Below are positions 35,155 through 44,383 of a DNA stretch of 63,701 nt, one piece after another. The translations under genes and the position numbers were made by a program. Position 1 is the first letter of the stretch. Each line of letters opens with the position of its first letter. The notes beneath the pieces are model-generated. The model did no database searches, was not told the origin of the DNA, and worked only from the letters and a program-made list of their open reading frames with translations. The stretch covers positions 1 through 63,701 of the forward strand of contig NZ_JAGGLL010000026.1 of NCBI RefSeq assembly GCF_017874425.1, written 5' to 3'. This stretch comes from Clostridium punense. Its GTDB lineage: Bacteria; Bacillota; Clostridia; Clostridiales; Clostridiaceae.

Positions 35155-38100
35155 ATGAACAAAAAATTTCTTTCCGCTTTTCTAAGTTTAACATTAGTAA
35201 TTACTTCTTCCATACCTGCTTTGGGAATGGATCAGAAAAGAGCTAGTTTATCACAAGAGAAAAGTATTGAAAATTCAAATGAAGACGCAGATAAGCTTAA
35301 CGAAAAAGATGGACAAGTCTTTTTATCTGGAAAACTTTCTAAAAGACAAGTGGCTAGTAAAGATTCAGCTATTAAATACTTACAAGAAAATAAAGACTTA
35401 CTCCCTATAGAAGACATAGATGAAAACTTAGAAATCGTTGAAACAAAAAAAGATGAGTTAGGTGGCACATTTGTAACCTTTCAGCAAACTATAAAAGGAA
35501 TTAAACTTAAAGACAAGTTTATTAAAGTTTACTTTAGTAAAGATGGTGTTATCTCTAGTGTCACTGGTGAACTAGATAAAAACAAAGAAATCACTTACCT
35601 TGGTAATAAAGTAGTTTCTGAAGATGAAGCTATTACCATTGCTAAAAGTCACTATACTTATGAGACTTTAAGACAAACTCCTAAGGCTGAAAGATTAATT
35701 TTAAGCAAAAACAATAAAAATTATGAAGTATTTAAAGTTAACATTTCTTACTCTAAGCCCTCCTTTGGTAATTGGGATGTTTATATTGAAGTTACCTCTG
35801 GTAAAGCACTACATTCAGAAAACCACATTAGAAATGCTAATGAAGTAGCTGGTACCGGTATTGATGTTCAAGGATTTAAACGTTCTCTTAATTTATATTA
35901 CGATAACTCTTTATATCAAATGAGAGATTATACAAGACCATCAACTGGAGGAATACTCACATACTCTTCTAATGGAGCTACTGATGGCGGTTATATTGTT
36001 TCTAGCAGTACTAGTTCTTTTAATTCTGAGTATGATAAAGCTTCAGTTAGTGCTCACTATAATACTGGACAAGTAATCGACTTTTATAAAAAGCTCTTTA
36101 ATAGAAATAGTATAGATAATGCAGGTATGAGAGTTGATTCCTTTACTCACTATGGCAGTAACTACAATAATGCATTTTGGACAGGCTACGAAATGGTTTA
36201 TGGAGATGGTGATGGTAAAAAATTCACTTATCTTAGTGGCGATTTAGATATTGTGGGTCATGAAATTACTCATGGGGTCATAGATAGAACTTCAGGACTT
36301 GGATATGAAATGCAGTCAGGAGCTTTAAACGAATCTATGGCTGATGTGTTTGGTGTGCTTATATCTACTTACTCTAAGTATAATGTAGCTTCCGGTGGAA
36401 AATGGACATTTAATCCCGCTGATTGGGTAGTTGGAGATGATGTTTACACTCCTAGTATTAAAGGAGATGCCTTAAGAAGCTTATCAAATCCTTCGCAATA
36501 TAATCAACCTTCCCACATGAAGGACTATAAGGATTTGCCAAACACTGAAGAAAGTGATTGGGGTGGAGTTCACCTTAACTCAGGTATTCCTAATAAGGCT
36601 GCATATTTAATTGCTGAAGCCATAGGCATGGAAAAAACTGCAAAAATATATTATAGAGCACTTGAAAATTATATATATGGTAATACAACTTTTATAAATG
36701 CAAAGAAAGCTTTCATGCAGGCTGCTAAAGATTTATATGGTATAGGTGGAGTTGAAGCTTCTGCAATAAATAAGGCTTTTAGTTCAGTAGGAGTTGGTCA
36801 AGTAGCAGAAACTGATGTTTATGAATCAAATGATAGTCTATTAGAAGCTTATCCTCTAGAAATTGGTAAAGGCTATGATTCTTATATTTCAACAGAATCT
36901 GATGCAGATTTTTACAAGTTAACTATAGATTCTCCTGTAACTATGAATATACTCCTTGCTAATTTACATGAGAAGTATAATTTATATTTACTGGATTCAA
37001 AGGGGAGCATTTTATACTATTCCGATGATGCTTTAACATATCAAAAGTTTGTAAGCTATAACTTTACTGCAGCTGGTGACTATTACATCATGGTAGACGC
37101 TGTTAAAGATTTCAGCCCTACTGAAAAGTATCATCTTAGAGTTGATAAGGCAACTACTAATGAATTTGAGGACAATTATGAGCCAAATAATAATTTCTCC
37201 GAAGCTTATGCTATTGACCTAGGAAAAGAATACCAGTCTTGGATTTCCGCTTCTGGTGACTCAGACTACTATAAGATTCATGCAGACTCTCTAGGCTTTA
37301 TGAGTGTGGAGCTTAAGAGTTTACCTTTCTACTATAACGTGTCACTCTACACTCCCACAGGGGAACTACTTCGGTTTTCTAATGACTCAAGAGAAGAAAG
37401 TCAAATTTTAAATTTCAGTGTTACAAGTCCTGGGGATTATTATGTATTAGTTTATTCCTATTATGGAGCTTATAGTGCAGCTAACAAGTATTCTCTCAAG
37501 GTAGATGTTAATAATTTTTCTAGCATCGGAGCTATAGAAACTCCAGCGGAAAATGAATCAGTAAGTGGCAAAATAAATATAAGTGGATGGTACCTAGATA
37601 AAGCAGAAATAACAAAAGTTCAAATCTTGGTGGATGGAGTTCCTGTCTCGGGAGAAGGGGTTTATGGGGACCCGAGACCTGACATAGCTGCCTTACACCC
37701 AGAGTATAATAATAACAACTCAGGATTTCATTTTGAGCTAGCAACCAATTATTTCCCAAGTGGACCTCATACAATTAGTGTACAGGTTAGCAATACACTC
37801 GGTCATGTGGTTCCCTTAGCAAGTAGAACGGTTACTTTTTTAAATATTATACCTGTGACAGACATCGTACTTGACAATGGAATGATATTCTTTAATAAGC
37901 CTGGTGAAAAATCTATTATTCACGCCATAGTGATACCAACCTTTGCAACCAACAAAAATGTTAACTGGAAGACTAGTAACCCTTCTGTAGCAGTAGTTGA
38001 TTCCAATGGAATTGTAACTTCAGTTGGGCCAGGCAGTGCCACTGTCTCTGCTATAACAGAGGATGGAGGATTAATTGCTACCTCACTTATAACTGTGTTA

Positions 38101-38892
38101 AACCCAGTAAAAGGCGTAAGTTTAAATAAGACAGAATTAAAGCTAAAACAAGGTGAACAAGCCTCTCTCACTGCAACAATTAATCCAAGTGATGCAAGTG
38201 AAAAAACTGTAGAATGGAAAAGTAGTAACAATTCTGTAGCAACAGTAGATAGTTATGGAAGAATTGTTGCAGTTGGCAGAGGTACTTCTACAATAATGGT
38301 CACTACAAAGGATGGAAGTTATACTGCTTCTTGTATTGTTTCAGTAGTTGGTAAAGTTGGTTGGTCTTATGAAAATGGCAGCTGGTATTATTACAATGAA
38401 GATGGAACTATGAGAGTTGGTTGGTTATATACCAGCAACAGGTGGTATTACTTAAATAGTAATGGAAAAATGGCTACAGGCTGGGTTCTAGATGGAACTA
38501 TTTGGTACTTTATGGATTCATATGGAGCCATGGTTACCGGTTGGCAAAAACTAGGTAATGTTTGGTACTACTTTAAATCTAGTGGTGCCATGGCTACTAA
38601 CTGGTTAAACTTAGGAGGTACTTGGTATTATCTAAAACCTAGTGGCGCTATGGCTACTGGTTGGGTAAATCTTAGCGGTACTTGGTATTATTTAAAGGAT
38701 AGCGGTGCTATGGCTACTGGTTGGCTAACCCTTGGTAGTACTCGATATTATCTAAAACCTAGTGGCGCTATGGCTACTGGTTGGTTGCTTACTGGTGGGA
38801 AATGGTATTACTTCTTAAGTAGTGGAGCAATGGCAGTTAACACCACAGTTAATGGCTATAGATTCGATAGAAATGGGGTATGGATATCTTAA
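35155..38892 (+). CDS. Secreted M4 metalloprotease with PPC, Ig-like and cell-wall-binding repeats
   Basis: A 1245-residue exported thermolysin-type protease. A signal peptide (residues 1-25, ending SIPALG) and an FTP/PepSY propeptide (about 40-200) precede the M4 domain. Zinc ligands H369 and H373 (GHEITHG), E393 (ALNESMADVFG) and catalytic H473 (GGVHLNSGIPN) are all present. Two PPC domains (about 560-665 and 675-780), an Ig-like domain, two Big_2 domains (about 900-1065) and about eight choline-binding-type wall repeats of about 20 residues (1068-1245) follow. In one repeat the first Trp of the usual WYYLK is replaced (R1197, CGA). The ATG at 35155 is preferred to 35143, which sits on the ribosome site GGATGGGG. 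It is probably held at the cell surface. Confidence 0.94.
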   Translation: MNKKFLSAFLSLTLVITSSIPALGMDQKRASLSQEKSIENSNEDADKLNEKDGQVFLSGKLSKRQVASKDSAIKYLQENKDLLPIEDIDENLEIVETKKDELGGTFVTFQQTIKGIKLKDKFIKVYFSKDGVISSVTGELDKNKEITYLGNKVVSEDEAITIAKSHYTYETLRQTPKAERLILSKNNKNYEVFKVNISYSKPSFGNWDVYIEVTSGKALHSENHIRNANEVAGTGIDVQGFKRSLNLYYDNSLYQMRDYTRPSTGGILTYSSNGATDGGYIVSSSTSSFNSEYDKASVSAHYNTGQVIDFYKKLFNRNSIDNAGMRVDSFTHYGSNYNNAFWTGYEMVYGDGDGKKFTYLSGDLDIVGHEITHGVIDRTSGLGYEMQSGALNESMADVFGVLISTYSKYNVASGGKWTFNPADWVVGDDVYTPSIKGDALRSLSNPSQYNQPSHMKDYKDLPNTEESDWGGVHLNSGIPNKAAYLIAEAIGMEKTAKIYYRALENYIYGNTTFINAKKAFMQAAKDLYGIGGVEASAINKAFSSVGVGQVAETDVYESNDSLLEAYPLEIGKGYDSYISTESDADFYKLTIDSPVTMNILLANLHEKYNLYLLDSKGSILYYSDDALTYQKFVSYNFTAAGDYYIMVDAVKDFSPTEKYHLRVDKATTNEFEDNYEPNNNFSEAYAIDLGKEYQSWISASGDSDYYKIHADSLGFMSVELKSLPFYYNVSLYTPTGELLRFSNDSREESQILNFSVTSPGDYYVLVYSYYGAYSAANKYSLKVDVNNFSSIGAIETPAENESVSGKINISGWYLDKAEITKVQILVDGVPVSGEGVYGDPRPDIAALHPEYNNNNSGFHFELATNYFPSGPHTISVQVSNTLGHVVPLASRTVTFLNIIPVTDIVLDNGMIFFNKPGEKSIIHAIVIPTFATNKNVNWKTSNPSVAVVDSNGIVTSVGPGSATVSAITEDGGLIATSLITVLNPVKGVSLNKTELKLKQGEQASLTATINPSDASEKTVEWKSSNNSVATVDSYGRIVAVGRGTSTIMVTTKDGSYTASCIVSVVGKVGWSYENGSWYYYNEDGTMRVGWLYTSNRWYYLNSNGKMATGWVLDGTIWYFMDSYGAMVTGWQKLGNVWYYFKSSGAMATNWLNLGGTWYYLKPSGAMATGWVNLSGTWYYLKDSGAMATGWLTLGSTRYYLKPSGAMATGWLLTGGKWYYFLSSGAMAVNTTVNGYRFDRNGVWIS
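38370..38860 (+). repeat. 60-bp tandem repeats coding for wall-binding modules
   Basis: Inside the M4 protease gene, a unit of about 60 bases recurs about eight times (GGTACTTGGTATTAT... AGTGGCGCTATGGCTACTGG). Units in 38600-38800 are nearly identical, so copy number may vary between strains. Confidence 0.85.
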
Positions 38893-38908
38893 TAAGTAAT
38901 TAAATATT

Positions 38909-38958
38909 AAAGAGCTACTTCGTAATAATATAATTAAATATTACGACATAGCTCTTTT
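38909..38958. terminator. Bidirectional terminator, M4 protease / PK-like gene
   Basis: AAAGAGCTA...CGTAATA pairs with TATTACG...TAGCTCTTT (three unpaired bases on each side) and is followed by TTGCTTTC; A-rich sequence upstream provides the T-run for the minus strand. Confidence 0.85.
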
Positions 38959-38985
38959 GCTTTCAATTTTAGTAAGGGTTACAAA

Positions 38986-40014
38986 TTATTCAGCATATCT
39001 GTCTATTAAGCTTTTCATGGTTTTTAAGGTTAAAAGTGGATAACGTCCTATACTAACTTCACCAGAAAGCATGAACCCTGAAACTTTTCCATTGATGAAA
39101 TTATAAATGTCGTTAACTTCCGTTATGGTTGGTATCATATTTCTTTTCATGGATTCTAAAATATAAGTTGCTATTATAAAGTCCTTATCAGACTTTCTCA
39201 TTATTTTCATTAACTTATCTTGTACTAGGGGTATGTCTATGGTTTCAACTTCAGCAAAAAGATCTCCTCGTCCAAGCATAATACCATCTGATTTTTCAAG
39301 TATTTCAGTAAAATTTTTAACTCCATCATTACACTCAATCTTAGCCCAAAGCTTTGGCATATGAAACTGTTTATTTTTCTCAACAAGTCTTTCAGTATAA
39401 TTTCTTAGTTCAATCATATCTCTTGCTTTAGTCACATAAGAAAGACAAATTATATCAATTCCATTTTCAAGACCCCATTTTATATCCTTTTTATCTTTAT
39501 CTGTTAAAGTCATATTTCTTCTATCTATTCCAGGTATGTTAACCCCTTTTTCACCCCTAATTATTCCTCCCCTTTTAACAATTGTTTTAATAAACTCTCT
39601 ATTGTCCTTTCCCGTACCTACAACTTCAAATTCTACAGTGGCATCTTTCATTAGCACCTTTTTTGTTCCATAAGAGCTTCTGAATTTCCCATTAAAAGCT
39701 AAGGGAATCATTACGCAATCTTTGCTATCCTTATTGCTTTTAAAAAATCTCTCAGAACAAAAATACACCTCATCATTTTGGTATACTCTAATTTCATTAT
39801 TAAAAAGATTGCTAACTCTTATTTTATTTCCCTGTAAGTCTTGTAGACTCTTAATATGACTATATTTTTGTCTTACATAACTTAATTGCGCTTTAATTCT
39901 ATTATAATCTGCATGAGAGAAATTAAATCTCATGATATCCATTCCCTCATTTGCAAAATCATCAATTAAACTAAAATCCTCAAAGTTTGGTCCCATAGAA
40001 CATACAATTTTCAT
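38986..40014 (-). CDS. Short pyruvate-kinase-like protein
   Basis: A 342-residue protein with the catalytic barrel and B domain of pyruvate kinase but without the C-terminal allosteric domain (usual length about 470-590). Key segments are kept: MKIVCSMGP, IMRFNFSHADYN, LQDLQGNKIRV, KGVNIPG, LWAKIECNDGV (catalytic Lys and metal Glu), MLGRGDLFAE (metal Asp), ATYILESM and LSGEVSIGRYP. Several positions differ from housekeeping enzymes (SGEVS for SGETA, MLGRGD for MVARGD). It may be a low-activity or specialised PEP-dependent enzyme rather than the main glycolytic one. AAGGAG precedes the ATG. Single gene. Confidence 0.85.
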   Translation of the reverse strand: MKIVCSMGPNFEDFSLIDDFANEGMDIMRFNFSHADYNRIKAQLSYVRQKYSHIKSLQDLQGNKIRVSNLFNNEIRVYQNDEVYFCSERFFKSNKDSKDCVMIPLAFNGKFRSSYGTKKVLMKDATVEFEVVGTGKDNREFIKTIVKRGGIIRGEKGVNIPGIDRRNMTLTDKDKKDIKWGLENGIDIICLSYVTKARDMIELRNYTERLVEKNKQFHMPKLWAKIECNDGVKNFTEILEKSDGIMLGRGDLFAEVETIDIPLVQDKLMKIMRKSDKDFIIATYILESMKRNMIPTITEVNDIYNFINGKVSGFMLSGEVSIGRYPLLTLKTMKSLIDRYAE

Positions 40015-40126
40015 TTTTATCTCCTTACTAGCTAAAACCCTGTTTACCTCTTTATCATCATTGTCTCCAAAAATAAATATATATAAATACTTTCTTATAT
40101 AAGTTTCCTTAGCGAAAGTCTAAATT

Positions 40127-40219
40127 ATTCATGATGAATTTCATTCATGATGAATTTCATTCATCTTCAAAACGCTTTAAGGGAACCAAGATAGATTCCA
40201 TATGTATGTTAATTGGTAA
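40127..40219 (+). repeat. Palindromic intergenic repeat, copy B, with 16-bp tandem lead
   Basis: Two copies of ATTCATGATGAATTTC (40127-40142, 40143-40158), each holding the palindrome ATTCAT-G-ATGAAT, lead into the element (40165-40219): CTTCAAAACGCTTTAAGGG, AACCAAGATAG and TAACTTTAGTTAT. It ends 20 bases before the stop codon of the MarR gene. Confidence 0.7.
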
Positions 40220-40239
40220 CTTTAGTTATTTAAACATAC

Positions 40240-40683
40240 CTACTCAATATTATTTAATAATTTCTTTAAAGCTTCAAGAGAGATTAAAAACTTTTCTAAC
40301 TCTTCTTCATTAAATTTTGCGATTTTCCCTTTAAGCCCATTAATAACTAAAGCTTTGTGATTTTCTAAAAAACCATTTCCAGCTTCTGTTAAACTAATAT
40401 GGATATATCTTCTATCCTTTTTATCGTAAGTTCTTTCAACATAGTTTTTATCAATCAGTTTTTGAATTAACGGAGTCATATTAGTCTTTGACACCATTAC
40501 AGTCTTAGCAAGTTCAGAAATAGACAAACTTCCCATTTCCTCAAGGGCAAGGAGAATATGAATATGTGATGGACTTAAATCCATTTCCTCACTATACAAA
40601 TCTTGCTTTACTAACTTCTTTTTTAACAGTGGCATAATTAAAAATAAATTTTCCACTAGCTGTTCATACTTTTCTTGTTCCAT
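40240..40683 (-). CDS. MarR-family transcriptional regulator
   Basis: A 147-residue winged-helix regulator. The DNA-binding part is LSISELAKTVMVSKTNMTPLIQKLI, followed by the wing YDKKDRRYIHISLTEAG. It has no cysteine, so a thiol switch is unlikely. It is divergent from the flavoprotein gene at 41032 across 348 bases that contain three copies of a TATAATAGTTAT motif, a candidate operator region. This suggests control of itself and that gene. Confidence 0.9.
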   Translation of the reverse strand: MEQEKYEQLVENLFLIMPLLKKKLVKQDLYSEEMDLSPSHIHILLALEEMGSLSISELAKTVMVSKTNMTPLIQKLIDKNYVERTYDKKDRRYIHISLTEAGNGFLENHKALVINGLKGKIAKFNEEELEKFLISLEALKKLLNNIE

Positions 40684-40900
40684 TTCTCACACCTGCAATT
40701 CTTATATTCTAATGCATTTATCTCTTTATAACTAAGATTACAAAATCATTTAATTTTAACTCCATTACTTACGCCATATGTTAACTTCACTTATGTATTA
40801 ATTATTGTGCAGTTTTTATTTTATAGTACTGCTAATTCATTATTCCAGTAAAATTTCACTTATAATTTAAAAAGGTTATTGTTTTTTAATCTATTACTTG

Positions 40901-40945
40901 TATAATAGTTATATAGATATAATAGTTATGTTTATATAACTATAT
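40901..40945. promoter_or_regulatory. Three-copy repeat between divergent MarR and flavoprotein genes
   Basis: TATAATAGTTAT occurs at 40901-40912 and again at 40918-40929 (17-base period), and the inverted form ATATAACTATAT at 40934-40945. The boxes include TATAAT -10-like sequences, so repressor binding would cover the promoter. Confidence 0.45.
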
Positions 40946-41031
40946 TCCCTTCATAACTAATATAATTCTATTTATATTTACTTTTAAAGTCAACATAATT
41001 AACTATATTTTGGAAGGTTGTGTCACTTATA

Positions 41032-41586
41032 ATGAACAAATTAGTAGCCTTTGTAGGAAGTCCAAGAAAAAATGGAAATATCGATACTATTGTACAGGAA
41101 GTTATAAAAGGAGCAAAGGAAAATAATATAGAAACCAAAATCTATTATTTAAATGATATGAATATAAGACCTTGCCAAAGCTGTCTTTACTGCAGGGAAC
41201 ATGATAGCTGTCCTTTGAAAGATGACATGCAAATAGTTTATGAAGATCTTAAGACTGCTAACTATTTAATTCTATCTTCCCCTGTTTATATCCATCAAAT
41301 CTCAGGATTATTAAAAAACTTGCTAGATAGATTTTATCCTCTTACAAATAAAAAACATAAACCTAGGTTTGGTATAAAAAAAGCAATATTTATTTACTCT
41401 CAGGCAGCACCTATCCCTCTTATATTTAATTGGTACTTTAGGTATACTGAAAAATCCCTTAAGGCCATGGGCATAGTACCTATTAAAAGAATAAAATTAA
41501 TGGGAGCTTTTACAAAAGACTCTATTAAAGGTAAACCTCAAATATTAAATAAAGCTTATAAAGTTGGTAAATCACTTACTAATTAA
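41032..41586 (+). CDS. Iron-sulfur flavoprotein / NAD(P)H-dependent FMN reductase
   Basis: A 184-residue flavodoxin-fold protein. GSPRKNGNID forms the FMN phosphate loop. Cysteines 48, 51, 54 and 60 (CxxCxxCx5C) match the compact cluster-binding motif of Isf-type flavoproteins, and SSPVYIHQISGLLKNLLDR is typical. Such proteins transfer electrons to quinones or oxygen species in anaerobes. The start is uncertain: the ATG at 41032 lies 14 bases after GGAAGG and a GTG at 41020 lies two bases after it. It is divergent from a MarR regulator, a common pairing. Confidence 0.88.
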   Translation: MNKLVAFVGSPRKNGNIDTIVQEVIKGAKENNIETKIYYLNDMNIRPCQSCLYCREHDSCPLKDDMQIVYEDLKTANYLILSSPVYIHQISGLLKNLLDRFYPLTNKKHKPRFGIKKAIFIYSQAAPIPLIFNWYFRYTEKSLKAMGIVPIKRIKLMGAFTKDSIKGKPQILNKAYKVGKSLTN

Positions 41587-41631
41587 TTTACACATAACTC
41601 TATGTATTTTACTTACTAAACTATTCACACT

Positions 41632-41669
41632 AAAAGTCGTTTTGGTATATTCAAACCTAAACGACTTTT
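41632..41669. terminator. Bidirectional terminator
   Basis: AAAAGTCGTTT (41632-41642) pairs with AAACGACTTTT (41659-41669). It lies between the convergent flavoprotein and S8-family genes and can serve both. Confidence 0.85.
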
Positions 41670-41718
41670 GTTATACTCCTTAAAATTAGAAAAGGTTATC
41701 TCATTTTCATACTAACTA

Positions 41719-43668
41719 TCACTTTAAATCATCTTTTCTCATATTTTTATAAATTTCTTGGGGTATGTTTATATATAAACATTGCAAAGCTTTATCTCTA
41801 TCATTACATTGGCAATTACAGTTCTTATTTTCTGTACTACTTCTTGATAGTACTTCAAATAAGGTCTTAAAATCCAATCTTCCGAAGCCACATGCTTCAT
41901 TGGGGTATATTTTTTTATTATCTTTAATTGTTGACGAAATTAATATAGTCTTTAATCTTGACGCATACAGGTGGGGCAGGTTTCCTTCTACAATTCCCCA
42001 CTGATATATTAATGCTATTGCCCCAGCAAGTATAGCTCCAGCCATTGCCTCCCCAGTACCTAATACTAGCGAATTGTTTATTCCAACAGTTAGAAGATTT
42101 ACTCCTTCAGTGGTGAGTACTGGTTCAATCTTACCATTACGAGGAAATCCTCTTCCTGAATCCTCAACAACTTCATTAGTAAATTGATTATAATAAGAAG
42201 TGGATATTACATTCATTGCAGAACAAGGAGTTAACAAAGTGGTATTAGGGTTTGGGCTTAGAAATCTGGTATCTCCTTTTAGTAAGTTAGATTGTGGTAG
42301 CCAAGCATCATATAAACCACTAGCAATACTTTCCCCATAAAGATCTACATTCCAAATTCCTTCAGTGATATTCTTAATAAGCATATTTATGCTATTAAAA
42401 CCTGTTGAACTTTCTCCTACCAAATATTCAATGCTAATATTATTTTCCTCTAAGGTTAAAAACTTATTTTTTTCCTTTGCTGTGGGCTTAGGAATTCTTT
42501 TTATTGAATTTCCCTGTGGATTGGTTAAGCCAATATTTATTATATCTGGTCTTCTCGTATAAATTGATACAATTAAGGATTTCTGAAGCGGGTCTACCTT
42601 TATAGGAATGTGCTCTATATCTCCAGTAGCTCTTACTAGTCCACTGGCATGAGTCCTTCCACTTCCTTGATTTCCTGTGTTTGTAACAATTGAAAAGGTC
42701 CTCCTCTGTGTTAAATTATCAATATACCGTTCTAACAAAGTAATGCCATCACGACCACCAAAATTAGTTCCCAGTGGCAAATATACCACCATAGGCTTTT
42801 TAAGCTTTTCTTGTAAATCTGAAAGATATCTAATAGCTGAAGCAACACTAATTGTCTCGTACACATTTTCATTGGGCTCCTCCATATGTGCAACTTCAAA
42901 GGTAGTCTTTTGAGCTTTAGCAAGCTTTACAATAGCAAACTCACAGTTTGGTGCTATACTTTTAAACTTGTCATCATTCCCTAAATTCCTTCCCCCTATA
43001 ATTCCAGCAATAGCCGTTCCATGTCCATTTTCATCTTTATGAGCTACTACTTCATAAGGTGACCCTCCTATAGCTTTACCTTTTATTGCATTTGTTATAT
43101 CTTCTTTACTATACTCTGTTCCATAAGGAAAAAACTTAGGAATTGGGCCCTTCTCTATGGTCTGATCCCATATATTAATAATTCGACTCTCTCCTAGCGT
43201 ATCTGTAAACCTTGGATTTAAATAATCTATTCCAGTACCAATAATACCAACTATCACCCCTTCTCCATTTAACGGCATATTATGATTGTAAAACATAAAC
43301 TCTTTATTTATATCATCATCTATGCTAAGGTCTGAAAGACAATATAATGCACTAGGTTGTACATTTGTTATTTCAGGAACCATATCAATTAAAGTATTAA
43401 GCATTCCCTTTTTAACAACTAAAATTGCAAAAAACTTATCTGTAACGTAAACTCCGCCAAAATCTATCTTTGAAAATGCAGCTCCTATATCTCCATAAAA
43501 CTCTATAAAATAGGTTTCATAATTTCCCTCAGCATAAAGTTTTTTAATTTCTTCATTGGTTAGTCCATGATGTCTTTTATTCCATAATTCTTGTGATGCA
43601 TCGGTTAAACAATTGAATTCACTTTCAATCATGCTCCTCAATCCCCTTATCACTTCCTCTACTGTCAT
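41719..43668 (-). CDS. CspC-like S8 (subtilase) pseudoprotease
   Basis: A 649-residue subtilase-fold protein of the clostridial Csp germination type. An N-terminal domain (1-130) like the Csp prodomain precedes the S8 domain with its inserted jellyroll-like region (about 345-480). The catalytic His is kept (NGHGTAIAG, H216), but Asp is Gly (VGIIGTGID, G144) and the Ser of the usual GTS motif is Ala (GEAMAGAILAG, A541). Two of three triad residues are therefore missing. In C. difficile, CspC and CspA are pseudoproteases that relay germinant signals. A Cys-rich tail (NCNCQC) is unusual. No cspBA, sleC or ger genes lie near. No good ribosome site precedes the ATG, so the start may lie a few codons later (43632). 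Confidence 0.85.
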   Translation of the reverse strand: MTVEEVIRGLRSMIESEFNCLTDASQELWNKRHHGLTNEEIKKLYAEGNYETYFIEFYGDIGAAFSKIDFGGVYVTDKFFAILVVKKGMLNTLIDMVPEITNVQPSALYCLSDLSIDDDINKEFMFYNHNMPLNGEGVIVGIIGTGIDYLNPRFTDTLGESRIINIWDQTIEKGPIPKFFPYGTEYSKEDITNAIKGKAIGGSPYEVVAHKDENGHGTAIAGIIGGRNLGNDDKFKSIAPNCEFAIVKLAKAQKTTFEVAHMEEPNENVYETISVASAIRYLSDLQEKLKKPMVVYLPLGTNFGGRDGITLLERYIDNLTQRRTFSIVTNTGNQGSGRTHASGLVRATGDIEHIPIKVDPLQKSLIVSIYTRRPDIINIGLTNPQGNSIKRIPKPTAKEKNKFLTLEENNISIEYLVGESSTGFNSINMLIKNITEGIWNVDLYGESIASGLYDAWLPQSNLLKGDTRFLSPNPNTTLLTPCSAMNVISTSYYNQFTNEVVEDSGRGFPRNGKIEPVLTTEGVNLLTVGINNSLVLGTGEAMAGAILAGAIALIYQWGIVEGNLPHLYASRLKTILISSTIKDNKKIYPNEACGFGRLDFKTLFEVLSRSSTENKNCNCQCNDRDKALQCLYINIPQEIYKNMRKDDLK

Positions 43669-43707
43669 TATATTAATTTTTTAACAAAAGATTCTTGTCG
43701 CTTCAAC

Positions 43708-43741
43708 AAAAAAGAACTACATTTAGTTGTAGTTCTTTTCC
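43708..43741 (-). terminator. Terminator after ptsH
   Basis: AAAAGAACTACA pairs with TGTAGTTCTTTT around a six-base loop; on the minus strand it is followed by TTGTTGAAG after a run of T. It lies about 190 bases after the ptsH stop codon. Confidence 0.8.
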
Positions 43742-43926
43742 TGCTTTTAGTTCCTCAAAACTTAAAATTTAAGATTAATCCACAAATACAGATAAGTATC
43801 TTTTCTATATTGATTGTGTATTATGAGAGTTGCCTTCCCATCAAAGTAACCAGGCTACTTTTTCTTATTATCTATAAGCAAAAAGTGTTTCAATTAGTTC
43901 TATTGTGAAGGCTATTTTTATGTGAA

Positions 43927-44184
43927 TTACTCGACTATTTCAATTAATTTTACTACTGCTTCTACTGCCTCTATTTCATCTTCCCCTTCAGCTTGAACTA
44001 TAACCACATCCCCACACATGGCTCCAAGGCTTAAAACCCCTAAAAGGCTTTTCATATTAACTTCTCTTTCACCTTTTTTTATGACCATGTTGCTTTTAAA
44101 CTTATTCCCTTCAGCCACAACCTTTGCAGCTGGTCTTGCATGAAGACCAATTTTATTTTTAACTATAGCTTGTTTTTCAAACAT
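43927..44184 (-). CDS. ptsH: Phosphocarrier protein HPr
   Basis: An 85-residue PTS phosphocarrier. His15 in GLHARPAAK accepts phosphate from enzyme I, and the regulatory Ser46 site of Gram-positive HPr is kept (NMKSLLGVLSLG), so HPr kinase/CcpA control is possible. It is separated from ptsI by 200 bases of non-coding DNA on the same strand. The usual order in Firmicutes is ptsH then ptsI; here ptsI precedes ptsH. CGGGGG precedes the ATG. Confidence 0.96.
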   Translation of the reverse strand: MFEKQAIVKNKIGLHARPAAKVVAEGNKFKSNMVIKKGEREVNMKSLLGVLSLGAMCGDVVIVQAEGEDEIEAVEAVVKLIEIVE

Positions 44185-44383
44185 AATATACCCCCGTTCT
44201 TATTGTATTATGGTTTCTAAAAATAACAACTGAAAATAGACAACCATGCTGAGTTATTTATTTTGTGAAAATGTCTAAATTATATAAAACTTTAACAAAG
44301 TAAGTTTATCTTTTAATTGCTCTTAATTGTTATTTTTGTTTTTTCTACTTAAACTATGAAAATTAAAATTTTCTCTTACATAG

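Noticed and set aside
38370-38860. Regular 60-bp repeats as a CRISPR or mobile array
   Set aside because: They are in frame and encode wall-binding modules of the M4 protease.
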